Assembly: GCA_907164885.2 (NCBI GenBank) | Contig: OU015493.1 | Location: 219,562,279-219,626,278, forward strand | Origin: Dolomedes plantarius | Taxonomy: Eukaryota; Arthropoda; Arachnida; Araneae; Dolomedidae | Reading direction: 5' to 3' | DNA: 64,000 bases | Shown here: positions 34,449 to 44,900 of the stretch, in pieces | Numbering within the stretch: the stretch's first letter is position 1 | Layout of the letters: every line of letters starts with the position of its first letter | Made by a program: the position numbers and the translations under genes | The notes under the pieces: generated by a model | The model's database searches: none | The model's input: the letters and a program-made list of their open reading frames with translations, nothing else | What the model was told of the DNA's origin: nothing

Positions 34449-34631
34449 TTAGACAGTTTTTTTCAACAGTTTTATCTTTAGTAGTAACCTTTTCTGTCTT
34501 TTCTTTTTGTGTAATTGACAAGCATGGCAATGTTTAACATAATTACTTATGTCCTCAGTGGTTTTGGGCCAATAACATTGGGGTGTAAGCAATTGCATTG
34601 TTTTTTTTATTCCAGGATGTCCAAAGTCCAC
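34449..34631 (-). pseudogene. Gypsy-A integrase zinc-binding region
   Basis: MDFGHPGIKKTMQLLTPQCY, then WPKTTEDISNYVKHCHACQL: the HHCC-type N-terminal zinc domain (GHPG ... CHAC) of gypsy integrase. The catalytic DDE core that should follow is absent. Confidence 0.75.
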
Positions 34632-34739
34632 ATGGGCTCTTTTTAAAATTTCTTATCTCAATGAAAATGGTACTACTAATTTAAAAAAAAACCTTCTTTC
34701 TCACGTAAATTACATCATTTAGTTTTTTATATTTTGAAA

Positions 34740-35439
34740 ATCCACAATCTTTTGCAATTCGATTAGATGATTTATTTGTTGACTAGGTTCTGAAATAGGG
34801 TTTCTGGAAAGCATGTCGGCCTCAATGTTTGCAATTCCACGTCAATATTTTATGTCATAGTCAAACATACTTAATTTTAGTGACCAACGAAAAAGTCTTC
34901 CTCTAAGATTTTTAATATTCCTCAACCAGACTAAGGCTGCATGGTCAGTGTGAATCGTAAACTTTCTGCCATGGAGGTAGGGATAAAATCGGTCAAGACT
35001 GTCAACTATGGCGAGGCACTCAAGTTCTGTGATTGACTAATTTACTTCATAAGGTTTCAAGACACGTGAATGATATGCTATGGGATGTAACACCCCCATC
35101 TTCACCTGGTTGCTTTAGAACAGCTCCAATTTGGTGTTTGCTCGCGTCCACAAATAAGTGACAATCTTTTGTTACATCATATAAATGCAATATTGGTTTA
35201 CAAATCAATAAATTCTTAAGATCCTCAAAAGCTTCTTGGCACTTGTCTGACCATCCCAATTTTACTCCCCTTTTCAATAATGTATTTAATGGATGTCTTA
35301 CTTTTGCATATTTTGGAATAAACTTATTATACACATTTATTGTGCCCAAGAATCTTTGGAGTTCTTTTACATTAGTTGGTGGTTTCAAACATTTTATCTT
35401 TTCAATGTTAGTGTTGTCCGGGGCAATTCTCCCATTTGT
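34740..35439 (-). pseudogene. Gypsy-A RT C-terminus and RNase H
   Basis: RT thumb/connection MKPPTNVKELQRFLGTINVY, then CHLFVDASKHQIGAVLKQPG (RNase H catalytic Asp) and SITELECLAIVDSLDRFYPY. An in-frame TAG near 35040 replaces a Tyr codon retained in gypsy-C. The frame is cut at 35440 by gypsy-B. Confidence 0.82.
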
Positions 35440-35444
35440 AGACT

Positions 35445-35650
35445 AAGATGCAGATGCTTTGCCTCCTGGTATGGAACTTGATGATGCACCACCTGGCCTA
35501 GAGACTGATAGAAATATTATTGGAAAAGATATGGGAGAGTAGAAGTAGCTGCAAGAATTCTAGACGATTTGGGTGAAAATATAAAAGACATGCTAGAAAT
35601 AATTATTCGAAAAATAAATTTAGAAAGATGGTGTGGAAATGATGCTAAGG
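35445..35650 (+). other. Coding-like segment of unknown origin at the gypsy-B 5' edge
   Basis: Two short frames look protein-like: DADALPPGMELDDAPPGLET, and in another frame VAARILDDLGENIKDMLEII continuing to WCGNDAKVGDLY. They belong to no gypsy domain I know. Possibly a piece of host mRNA joined to the element by template switching, or a remnant of the pre-insertion locus. Confidence 0.35.
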
Positions 35651-37407
35651 TAGGTGATTTATATCAGAAATTCATGCAGACGCTAGCGGCTATGGCCTCG
35701 GTGCCGTGCTAGTACAGGTCCAAAATGGTAAGGAAAGATCAGTAGCTTATGCTTCCAGGTCCATGTCACCAAGTGAAATAAACTATTCCACGACCGAAAA
35801 AGAGTGTCTTGCTGTCATCTGGGCAATTAGTAAATTTAGACCTTATCTGTTTGCAAAACCCTTCACCATCGTAACACATCACCACTCTTTGTGCTGGCTC
35901 GCCAACATAAAGGATCCCTCGGGGAGACTTGCACGATGGGCTTTGAGGCTGAAGGAATACGACGCTGACATCGTGCACAAGAGTGGTCGGAAACATTCCG
36001 ATGCCGATTGCCTATCAAGAAAGCCTCTTTTCGAAGCAGTAGCCGAGAACTGTGATGAAATCCCCTTCTTTGCGTCCATCACAGATTACCGAAAAGAACA
36101 ACTAAAAGATGATCGGTTGAAGTCCATAATTAAAACCCTGAAGAGGAGTGATGGATTCCACAATTATCAAATGAGAAACGGCGTACTATACAAGAAAAAC
36201 TATGATCCGATGGGACGACAATGGCTCTTGGTGATACCGAAACAACTCCGCCTCGATGTCTTAAAGAGCCTCCACGACGCTCCTACCGCCGGTCATCTCG
36301 GATTTGCCAAGACGTACGACCGAATAAAGCGAAAATACTATTGGCCCGGACTGTATGGCAGCACGCGTAGATATGTGTCTCACTGTCGAGAATGCCAAAG
36401 ACGAAAATCACCACCTCAACTTCCACCAGGGCAACTTCATCCAATAAAACCCCCTGATGAACCATTTGCCAAACTTGGAATAGATCTCCTCGGACGCTTT
36501 CCAGCTACTCGAAATGGGAACAAGTGGATCATTGTTTGCACAGATTACCTGACGAGATTCACAGTTACAAAAGTATTACCAACTGCTGAGGCCACAGATA
36601 TCGCCAAATTTATAGTCGAAGAAATCATACTAAAGTACGGAGCTCCCAGGGAAATGATAAGTGATCGGGGACGCTCATTCTTATCCAACCTTGTGAAAGA
36701 CATCAATCAATTACGCCAGACGTCTCATCTTCTGACGACCGCTTACCACCCACAAACCAATGGTCTCACAGAAAGAATTAACAAAACATTGGCAGACATG
36801 CTGTCGATGTAAGTAGACGTTGAACAAAGAAATTGGGATACCATCCTACCCTTCGTGACTTTCGCTTACAATTCAGCAAAACAAGATACCACCGGATTCA
36901 GCCCATTCTTTCTCGTCCATGGTAAAGATGTCCAGACTCCTCTTGACGTAATTTTTCCACACAACCCGGAGAACCAAGACGATAGTTATGCACAACAATT
37001 GATCACCAGAGCTGAGGAAGCTAGACAGCTTGCTAAAATCCATATCCTCGACGCCAAAGCAACTGACAAACAACGATATGACGAGACACATCGACCAGTC
37101 AGCTACAGTGTCGGAGACTTAGTATGGGTCTTTACTCCTGTACGAAAAGTTGGACTGTCTGAAAAGCTCTTAAGACGTTATTTCGGACCATATCGAATAA
37201 CAAGACGCCTATCTGATGTAACCTACGAAGTAGAAAGTATAGAACGGGATAGAAGACGGCGAGATACAAAAGACATAGTCCATGTCCTGAGATTAAAACC
37301 TTACTCTGATCCAAAGGAACAACTGGATGACGTGGGTGCACATGGCCCTTCCAGGAGACCCGTTACCAGAAGCCAAACCAAATTGCAGCGGGACGCTGCT
37401 TTCTCTC

Positions 37408-37420
37408 AAGGAGGGGGAAA
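37408..37420 (+). promoter_or_regulatory. Gypsy-B polypurine tract
   Basis: AAGGAGGGGGAAA directly before the LTR start TGTAGCGAAT. Confidence 0.88.
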
Positions 37421-37743
37421 TGTAGCGAATCTAGGGCGCAGCTGTCGTGGCACAGGCGTAAGGTGTTTGGCTGCGGTTCTGAAGGTGATGAGTTCAAGCC
37501 CCGCTGGATGCAAGTTGCTTTTCTTCAAATTTCCTTTGTTATCATTTCTCGTTTTATTCAGAATGTTCTAATATGCAAATTTATTGTATTCTAATTTATT
37601 ATATGCTAATTCTAGTTTCTACCGTTCCAGAAAGTTCGGTGACTGTATATAAGTCGAGCTAGCGTTCAGTTCAGGTTGAATAAAGTTCTCTAGTGCAGCT
37701 CTCGCATAGATTTCCTGTGATATAAATTCGAATCTAAGCGACA
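37421..37743 (+). repeat. Gypsy-B 3' LTR
   Basis: 323 bp, TGTAGCGAATCT ... CGAATCTAAGCGACA, TG...CA ends. It contains a TATATAAGTCG promoter-like box (37645-37655), an AATAAAG signal (37678-37684) and a tRNA-like segment near its start. Confidence 0.85.
37445..37510 (+). promoter_or_regulatory. tRNA-like A/B box pair inside the gypsy-B LTR
   Basis: TGGCACAGGCGT (37448-37459) fits a Pol III A box and GAGTTCAAGCCCC (37490-37502) a B box, about 32 bp apart. It does not fold as a complete tRNA. Confidence 0.45.
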
Positions 37744-38490
37744 ATATAATATCCAAGAAAATTAATTTGTTGCTGCAGAAAAGTACATTTAGCTAATTTT
37801 AACTTTATATTCTCTTTTTTAAAAATGTTAAACAGTTGATCTAAATGTTCAAGGTGTTGTTCTTTGGAGTCTGAAAAAATTATAATATCATCGAAATTGT
37901 GGCATGCAAAGTTAATTTTATATTTATCTAAAATTCTCCTAATAGTCCTATTAAATATTGCAGGGGCATTCTTTAAGCCAAATGGAAGTTTTAACCACTC
38001 ATATAAGCCAAAAGTAGTGGCAAATGCCAATTTCTCAGTATCTTTTGGGTGGACGGGTACATGCCAATAACCTGAGGTAAGGTCCAAAGTTGAAAAGTAC
38101 TTGGCTTTGCTTAATTTGTCTAGAATGTCTTCAATTCTGGGTAAGGGTTCTGCATCTGTCTTAGTAATTACATTTAGTTTTCTGAAGTCAATACAAAGTC
38201 TAGTTTTTCTTCATCTCGCTTTTTTGCCAAAGTCACTGGACTTGAATATGAACTATGTGATTTTTATGATTCCAGCTTCTAACAAATTTTTAATTTGGGT
38301 CCTGATTTCTTTTTTCTCAATTGGCGAAGTCCTGTATGCTCTTAGACTCACTTGTAAATCAGAATTTAGGAGTATTCTTTGGGGTTCCATTCTTACTTTG
38401 CCTATGTCATATTTATTAATTAAAAATAGTTTATTATTTTTGTGCAACAAATTTTTTAATTCCCCATCAACATTTAAATTTGTTATTTGA
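37744..38490 (-). pseudogene. Gypsy-A reverse transcriptase, 5' part
   Basis: RT from RAYRTSPIEKKEIRTQIKNL, through a frame break near 38210-38230, to MDLTSGYWHVPVHPKDTEKL (catalytic Asp), NAPAIFNRTIRRIL and HNFDDIIIF, where FDD occupies the YxDD site. It ends at FLGYYI where gypsy-B is inserted. The same block lies in gypsy-C at 49884-49495. Confidence 0.85.
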
Positions 38491-38506
38491 TCCTCAATAT
38501 TAGCAT

Positions 38507-39688
38507 TTACATAATTTGGGGTATTTCTATTTTTATTTCACCAGAATGTTCGTCAAGGTTTTCACTTTTGTCATAATCAATACAGAAAATATCATTTTCT
38601 TTCCGTGAGCTCTCTTCATAAGGGTTAAACACATCTGAATTTTCAATTTCATGACCATTACTATTATTATACACATGCTTATTATCACATTTATTTTGTA
38701 GATGTAATGAAATTTTACTTCTATCACAAATATTAACTAATTTCAAGGAAATTCTATTTTGGTGCACACAAAATTGGTTACAGTCAATTCCTACTTTCAA
38801 TTGTTTACATTCAGGAACTCCCAGAATACGATAAGGCAAGTCATTGTCCAAAACATATACAGAAATATCTCTAGTTAGTTTCCCTAATTTTAAAGTCAAT
38901 AAACATTTAGTTGTAATTGAGATATCACCCTCAGCTTGCCTGACCATAATTGGAGAGCTTAAATAACACTTCAGTTTACATTGATTGACTAGTTTTCGTG
39001 ACATCAGACTAATGGTTGAAGCAGTGTCAATCACACAACTAAAAAATTTTTTTTTTTCATTCTTATATAGTCCTTTTGGTTTATCATCCCCATGATTTCT
39101 GATAATTTCCCCCCTCAATGACAGTAATTCTGGCTCCTGATCACTTTCAATTTCAGGTTCCTCATATTGATGCCTTTTTTCTGAAACTGTCATTTTTTCA
39201 AACCTCTCATTAATAGAGGAAGTCTGTTCCCAATGGTAAGCATTACTTATGCCAAAGTTAGAACATTTTTGACAGGGTCTAGGTGGTAAATTGGAATATT
39301 GTTGGAGGTGATTAATTTGGTTATTGGGTCTGTGTGCAAAATTCCTATTCAAGTTGTGGCCACCTCTGGGCTGCCATTGTCTGAATTGTTGTTGCTGAAC
39401 ATAATTAGGTCTAAACTGAGTTTCTTGATTATTATTAGACCTAATTTGAGGCCGGGAAATGTAATTTTGTCTAATTTGATAAGGTGGACTATAATTCATC
39501 CTAACGTGAGGTTGGTTATAGTAATTCTGTCTAAATTGGGGCCTATTCTCAAATCTAGTGTTAAAAAAGTTATCCCGATTCCCTTCATTAGATTTTTTTC
39601 CTTCATTATTTATTTTGATTAGCTTAGTAGCCAACACTAACCATTCTGTCGTTGTTTGAGGAAGATTTGCAGCTATGGTCATTCTCAT
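38507..39688 (-). pseudogene. Gypsy-A gag C-terminus and protease
   Basis: A 393-codon frame: an Asn/Gln/Arg-rich gag segment with repeated NYxxxPQ units (nucleic-acid binding in place of full zinc knuckles; only CQKCSNFG remains), then protease FSCVIDTASTISLMSRKLVN with DTA at the catalytic site, and a flap/hydrophobic end PYRILGVPECKQL. A run-length change near 39765 separates it from the N-terminal gag. Confidence 0.8.
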
Positions 39689-39699
39689 TTGAACATTTA

Positions 39700-40179
39700 A
39701 TCCTTGCGTTAATCCCTCTAGTATTAACTTCTGTGTTAATCCAAATCTTTTTCCTACATCAATTTTTTATGAAAATATTTGGTTAACTCATCATCATATT
39801 CAAATTTTAAATTGTAAAATTCAGAGAATTCCACACTATCTGTCTCAAAGAATAATTCCTGCAAAGTATTTTTTAATTCTGTTCATTCTTGAATATGTAA
39901 CCAGGAATTTACAAAGGCAGGAAGAACTTCCCCTTTTAAAAATCTCGAAATATATCTTATTTTACGTTCATCTGAAAAATTTGCTTGGGAAATTTTCTGT
40001 TCAAAATATGCAAGCCATTTTTCTAGTTTCATACCTTCCTGTGGATCAAAAGGAATAAAATTCCTGAATTCTTTCTCTAAATTATCAAGTTGAAATTGTT
40101 CCTTGCATTCTGTCCCTTCTATATTTTTATTTTCTGTTTGTTTCCCCTGATTTTCTGTTTTTGTATTTTTTCCCTCCAT
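39700..40179 (-). pseudogene. Gypsy-A gag N-terminus
   Basis: Starts MEGKNTKTENQGKQTENKN at 40179. Capsid-like FDPQEGMKLEKWLAYFEQKI follows. A TGA at about 39889 stands where gypsy-C has Trp (HIQE then W), and one T is missing from a T7 run near 39765. Otherwise parallel to the gypsy-C gag (51838-50963). Confidence 0.8.
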
Positions 40180-41105
40180 TTTACAAGTTTAACAAAATAT
40201 CAATTTAAGAAATACACACATAAACACTCTAAAAATTCTAGGAAATGCAATCAAAATACATATCAAGGCTAAGAATATTAACACCAGTTCATTCTAATTT
40301 CTAAAACAAAATCTCTTACCTTTCTCTTTTTCTTTACATTTTATTTTATTATTATTTTTTCTTCTTTTAATCAATCCATTTTCCCCCCATGTAATTCTTA
40401 AATTTTTTCTCCCTCTTCTTCTGTTCTCTCAAGTTACCGGTGACATCAGTTCACTTATTCACAATAGGTGCACACGCATTACGACGAAATGAAAACAAAT
40501 TTTTGACCACAATCTTTGTCTAATACAAGGCACACAATTATAAAAAAAACCTTCACTCATGCCCACTTTAAAAATTCACAATATCGACATCACACGGAGC
40601 AATGGAGAACACAATCACTAAGAAGATTCACTGAAGTTGAAACCGGAAACAAAAAGCGGCTACACAAATTTTGAAAAAACGCGAATGAAGAAGGTAGAAC
40701 ACAACTTTTGTAGACACGTACAATCTTCGATGGCACATCTAAGAAAACTGAAAATACGAAGGATCAATCAACACAGAAATTTATCTCTGCGCAAATCATC
40801 ACAGTGGTTAGCATCTTTCGACGGTACACGGAATGCAGCCAGTGATCTTCTAATTATCAGGATCCGCAAAGTCAAAACAATATTCTACTTTCCAGGAGGT
40901 CTGTGCTGCTGATATTTGCGTGGCACACACGTACTACGACGGAATGACGGGGAAAGAGGAGACATCGACCTTGACACATAAAGCCCACGGCGCAAGTTGA
41001 GCTTTTCACCGTTGACCGCAAACAGCACTGGCAAAACAGTATGAGTTGGAAATCCAAAATGTGTATTTTTCTCGCATGCTGGTTCCTTTATCACTGCCGC
41101 CTAGT
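40180..41105 (-). other. Gypsy-A untranslated leader
   Basis: About 925 bp between gag start and the 5' LTR. It should hold the primer-binding site at its right edge, where the minus strand reads ACTAGGCGGCAGTGATAA; I could not match this to a tRNA. Confidence 0.55.
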
Positions 41106-41540
41106 TGTAATATACTGGCCCAGCCAAGGAGAAGACTGGTGTCCAGCACATCACAAGGAATGATGAGTGTGGTCGTGGCTCGAATAAACGACGCGGCAAG
41201 TTACGGCATTACATTTTATTACGCGGAGAATACGTCTTCCCAAGACAGTTACAAAATTTGAAAAGCGCGCATGTATGTTGACCAGACGGTTTATATAAAC
41301 TTTGCCATGTGATCATGATAGCGATTAGGGATTTGCTGCTGTCGACAAGTCACATATAGTTTTATGTAATCTACGCAAAGCCTATATGAAATCTCGTCTA
41401 ACGCTACACAGGTTTGAAAAAGGAAGCCATTTAATATTTTCCACAGGAGGCCTTTTAGGACTTAGAATTGAATGCGAAAATTAGCTCGTACGCCCAAGGA
41501 AATTTAGAATATAAAATGGTATGGGGTTTTTAATGTTATA
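41106..41540 (-). repeat. Gypsy-A 5' LTR
   Basis: 435 bp; matches 32220-32653. Starts TGTAATATACTGGCC and ends TTAATGTTATA on the + strand. Confidence 0.9.

Positions 41541-41596
<56 letters not shown>
41541..41596. repeat. (TA)n tract joining gypsy-A and gypsy-D
   Basis: The only sequence between two LTR elements inserted side by side. Confidence 0.95.
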
Positions 41597-41600
<4 letters not shown>

Positions 41601-41856
41601 GGAAGGAGATAGTACTCCTTCCTTTAGAAGTGAATCATTAGACTTAATTATTTTGAACATTTAATTAAACTAGACGATGTTTACAAGACAGGACTAACAC
41701 TTAGTATGAAATTAAAAAATAAACACAGAAGCATCAAAAGAGCTAAACATCGGGAGCTTGCAGAACAACACATCCGCTTAAAGTCCTTCGTGCCGCAGTA
41801 GTGAGGAGTGGAAGTTGTAGTAATAGTTCAGTTGTGTTGCCAAACTCATTCTCACA
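41597..41856 (-). repeat. Gypsy-D 3' LTR
   Basis: 260 bp, TGTAGGAAGGAG ... TTCTCACA on the + strand. Confidence 0.92.
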
Positions 41857-41992
41857 CGGCCGTTCTGACTTTCCAGACGTCCGCGGCTGGGTTGTAAACA
41901 ATAATTCTGAAAAGATAAAAAAAAAAAAAAGAGCAGAAAAAGGAAAAATATTTCAAAAAATCAAGCAGTGTTCAACACAGTGGTATTGGTGT

Positions 41993-44900
41993 TCAGTTTC
42001 TGCACCACTGTTTCATTTTGTCCGCTGCAGTTGATGTTATGGTTGGACCATCGTGATGTCCTAACTTTCGAACTTCGTAACGATCGTTGGGGTTGATGTT
42101 CGTGATCTCATATGGTCCGAAGAACTTTGGTCGGAGCTTTAATCCGGTTCCAAATTGGGTTCGTTGTATTGCCACTTTGTCACCGATCTTGTATTTACAA
42201 GCCGGTTTACGCCGTTTGTTATATTGTCGTATGTTTTCTTCCTGTAAACGGAGGATATTTCGTTTAGCTTCGATACGTAACGCTTCTTTGTCATCAAGAA
42301 TTCTTTGGTGGTGTTCCTCGTCAAGAAGATTTTTAATCTGTAGATCCTCTTGTTGTTTCATTTTAACACCAATTAAAAGTTGAAAGGGTGTGAATTTTGT
42401 ACTGCTTGTGGTGGTACTATTTAAGATACGTTGCAATCTTGGGACATATTTAAACCATTTGTCAGGTTCATCTAGAGCTAACTTAGTTAAAACGGGAATA
42501 ATTGTGCCATGAACACGCTCAACCTGACCGTTGCCACGTGGCATACCTGTTGCTATTGAAATGTGTTCAATTGACTGTTCCTGGCAGTAACTTTGAAATT
42601 CTGAAGATGTGAATGCGCTACCTTTGTCAGTAATGATTTTTGAAGGGTTGCCAAATGTAGTTTGTTGCAAGGATAATTTGTCTAAGGCATCTTTCGTAGA
42701 GGTGGACTTCACGGGATAGATCCATACAAATTTGGAAAAGGCATCAACTACTGTAAAAAGATACTTATAACATTTTTTTGTCGATGGTAAAGGTCCTAAA
42801 AAGTCGCAATGGTAACATTCAAGGGGTGCATCACCTTTTGGAATGGGGTGAAGGTATCCTTCTTGTTTTCCAGATTTTCGCGAGGACAAAATGCAAGGAA
42901 TACAGTTCGAAATAATTTCTTGAACTAATTTCTTAAGTTGAGGAATGAAAAATTCACGAGAAACAATTAATTCGGTTTTTTGTGAAGCAAAATGACCTTG
43001 TGAATGGGCGTTTAGCACTATTTCTTTCTGCATCATTTGTGGTACTACTAAAAGTTCGGCATCCTGATGAAGTTTATAAAGAATTCCGTTTTTAACAAAA
43101 AATTCATCAGAAGGTGTAGATTCAAGCATAGATTTAATTTGAGATATAAATTCATCCTGGTCTTGGGCATTTTTCACCTTTTGAGTGATATCATTTGAGG
43201 TAATTACAAGAATGGGGTTACGACTTAAAGCATCAACATGTTTCATCTGTCTACCGGGTCGATGACAAACTTCATAATCAAAGTCGTCTAACATCAATGC
43301 CCATCGAGCAATTTTTGCTGGTAGGTCTTTTTTGTGCATCGTTTTTTGGAAAGCATCACAATCGGTGATAATTTTAAATTTTGTTCCCAACAAGTAGTTT
43401 CGAAATTTTTTTAGCGCTTCAATAACGGCAAGAACTTCCAGTTCATAACTATGATATTTTTCTTGTTGAACTGTAGTTTTACGGCTAAAATAATGAATAG
43501 GATGAAACTGTCCATCATCGGATTGTTGCAAGAGCACAGCGCCAAAACCTAAGGAGCTGGCATCAGTGTGGAGTTCTAATGGGTATCCCTGTTGAAAAAC
43601 ATGAAGAACTGGATTTTGTGAAAGAATGCCTTTCAGTTGTTGGAAAGCTGCTATTTGTTCAAGGGGTTTGGGAGCTTCAATAACTTGAAATTTTGGTTCA
43701 ACCTTTTCACTTTTTACGGATTCATTCTCAAGGGCATCATCATCGGCATCAAATATTTTTGGTTCAAGAGTTGCTTTGATAGTTCCAATATCAAAAGCAT
43801 TATCATCATCGTTATCATGAAGCAAATCTAAATCACTGGCATCAGCATCATCTAAATATTTTCCATCATCATTATCATGAAACAAATCTAAATCATTGGC
43901 ATCATCATCATCATCATCACGTTCAAAATCAATTGGATTATCCATTTTCTCTACCCTAGAAATCTTATCTTGAGTAGATGTTAGAGGTTTTTCAGACATG
44001 CATATTTGGCCCTGATCTTGAATTTGTTTTTCTACAATTTTCTGTTCCGCAAAAGGGAGTCGTCGAGAACGTTGATTTACGGGGATTTCATCTTGTAATA
44101 AAATAGTCCTTTTAATTTCAGTGTCTTGAACTTTATGGGGTTTGTAGGAAGTAACGATATTTTGAACTTCCTCACGAATTTCAGAATTCAAAATGTGTGA
44201 AAGATCAAATGGGAAAGCTTCGTCATCAGGAATATTAGCAATATTAACGAAGATGTTATTATCAAGAGTAAAACGAATACCGTCTTCATCAAATGTAAAT
44301 TGGGTTTGCTGCAAAAAGTCGATTCCGATAATCACATCAAAAGGAATCAAGTCATCCTCTAGAACATGTATTTTAGCAGGTAAAGTAATGGTTTGAATTT
44401 CGATGGAATCCTGAAAGAATCCGATGCTGTGAACTTGGTTTTTGCCAATTCCTGAAAAGGGAATGTTGGTGGGCTGCAATGGTGGCGAACCAATTCTTCG
44501 ATAGGTTTTCTCATTGATGAGGGTTGCCTGTGACCCAGTGTCACAGAGTGCTGTCAATTGAATTCCTGCAAGTTGAATGTCAACATGCATGGGATTTTTC
44601 GATGAAGTTTCAGGAGAAAGTGCATTTATAGTTTTATCAGAAATAGGTTTTTGAGAATCAGGTTTTGGTTTAGAATTTCGATAACTTTTAGGGCAATTAG
44701 CATGAACATGACCAAAACTTTTACATCCGTAGCATTGTTTACCATATGACTTATTCAAACATTGGTTGCTTTTGTGACCTCTCAAGCCACAGGAAAAACA
44801 TACTGGCTGTGTATTTGGGCTACGTGTATTATCGACTTTCACATTGAGGTAGGAAGCATCAATTTTTTTCTGATTATTTTGTCTGAAATTTTGTGATCTG

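Larger units (their letters stand above)
35655..37570 (+). pseudogene. Gypsy-B RNase H and integrase
   Basis: Starts inside RNase H (EIHADASGYGLGAVLVQ; STTEKECLAVIWAISKFRPY). The integrase has the zinc domain (GHLGFAKTYDRIKRKYYWPG ... CRECQRRK) and a full catalytic triad: GIDLLGRFP, ISDRGRSF and GLTERINKTL. A single in-frame TAA at 36810-36812 follows LADMLSM; the same frame then continues to 37571 with the usual C-terminal block (KLLRRYFGPYRITRRLSDVT) and ends within the LTR. Confidence 0.9.
35440..37743 (+). mobile_element. Gypsy-B: 5'-truncated gypsy with 3' LTR, inserted in gypsy-A
   Basis: The right edge is an LTR end (AAGCGACA) abutting gypsy-A RT; the left edge is not an LTR but a 220-bp segment of unknown origin, followed by RNase H in mid-domain. 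Comparing gypsy-A with gypsy-C (where the RT is continuous at the homologous point, about 49400) fixes both borders. The 5' LTR, gag, protease and RT are all absent. Confidence 0.85.
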
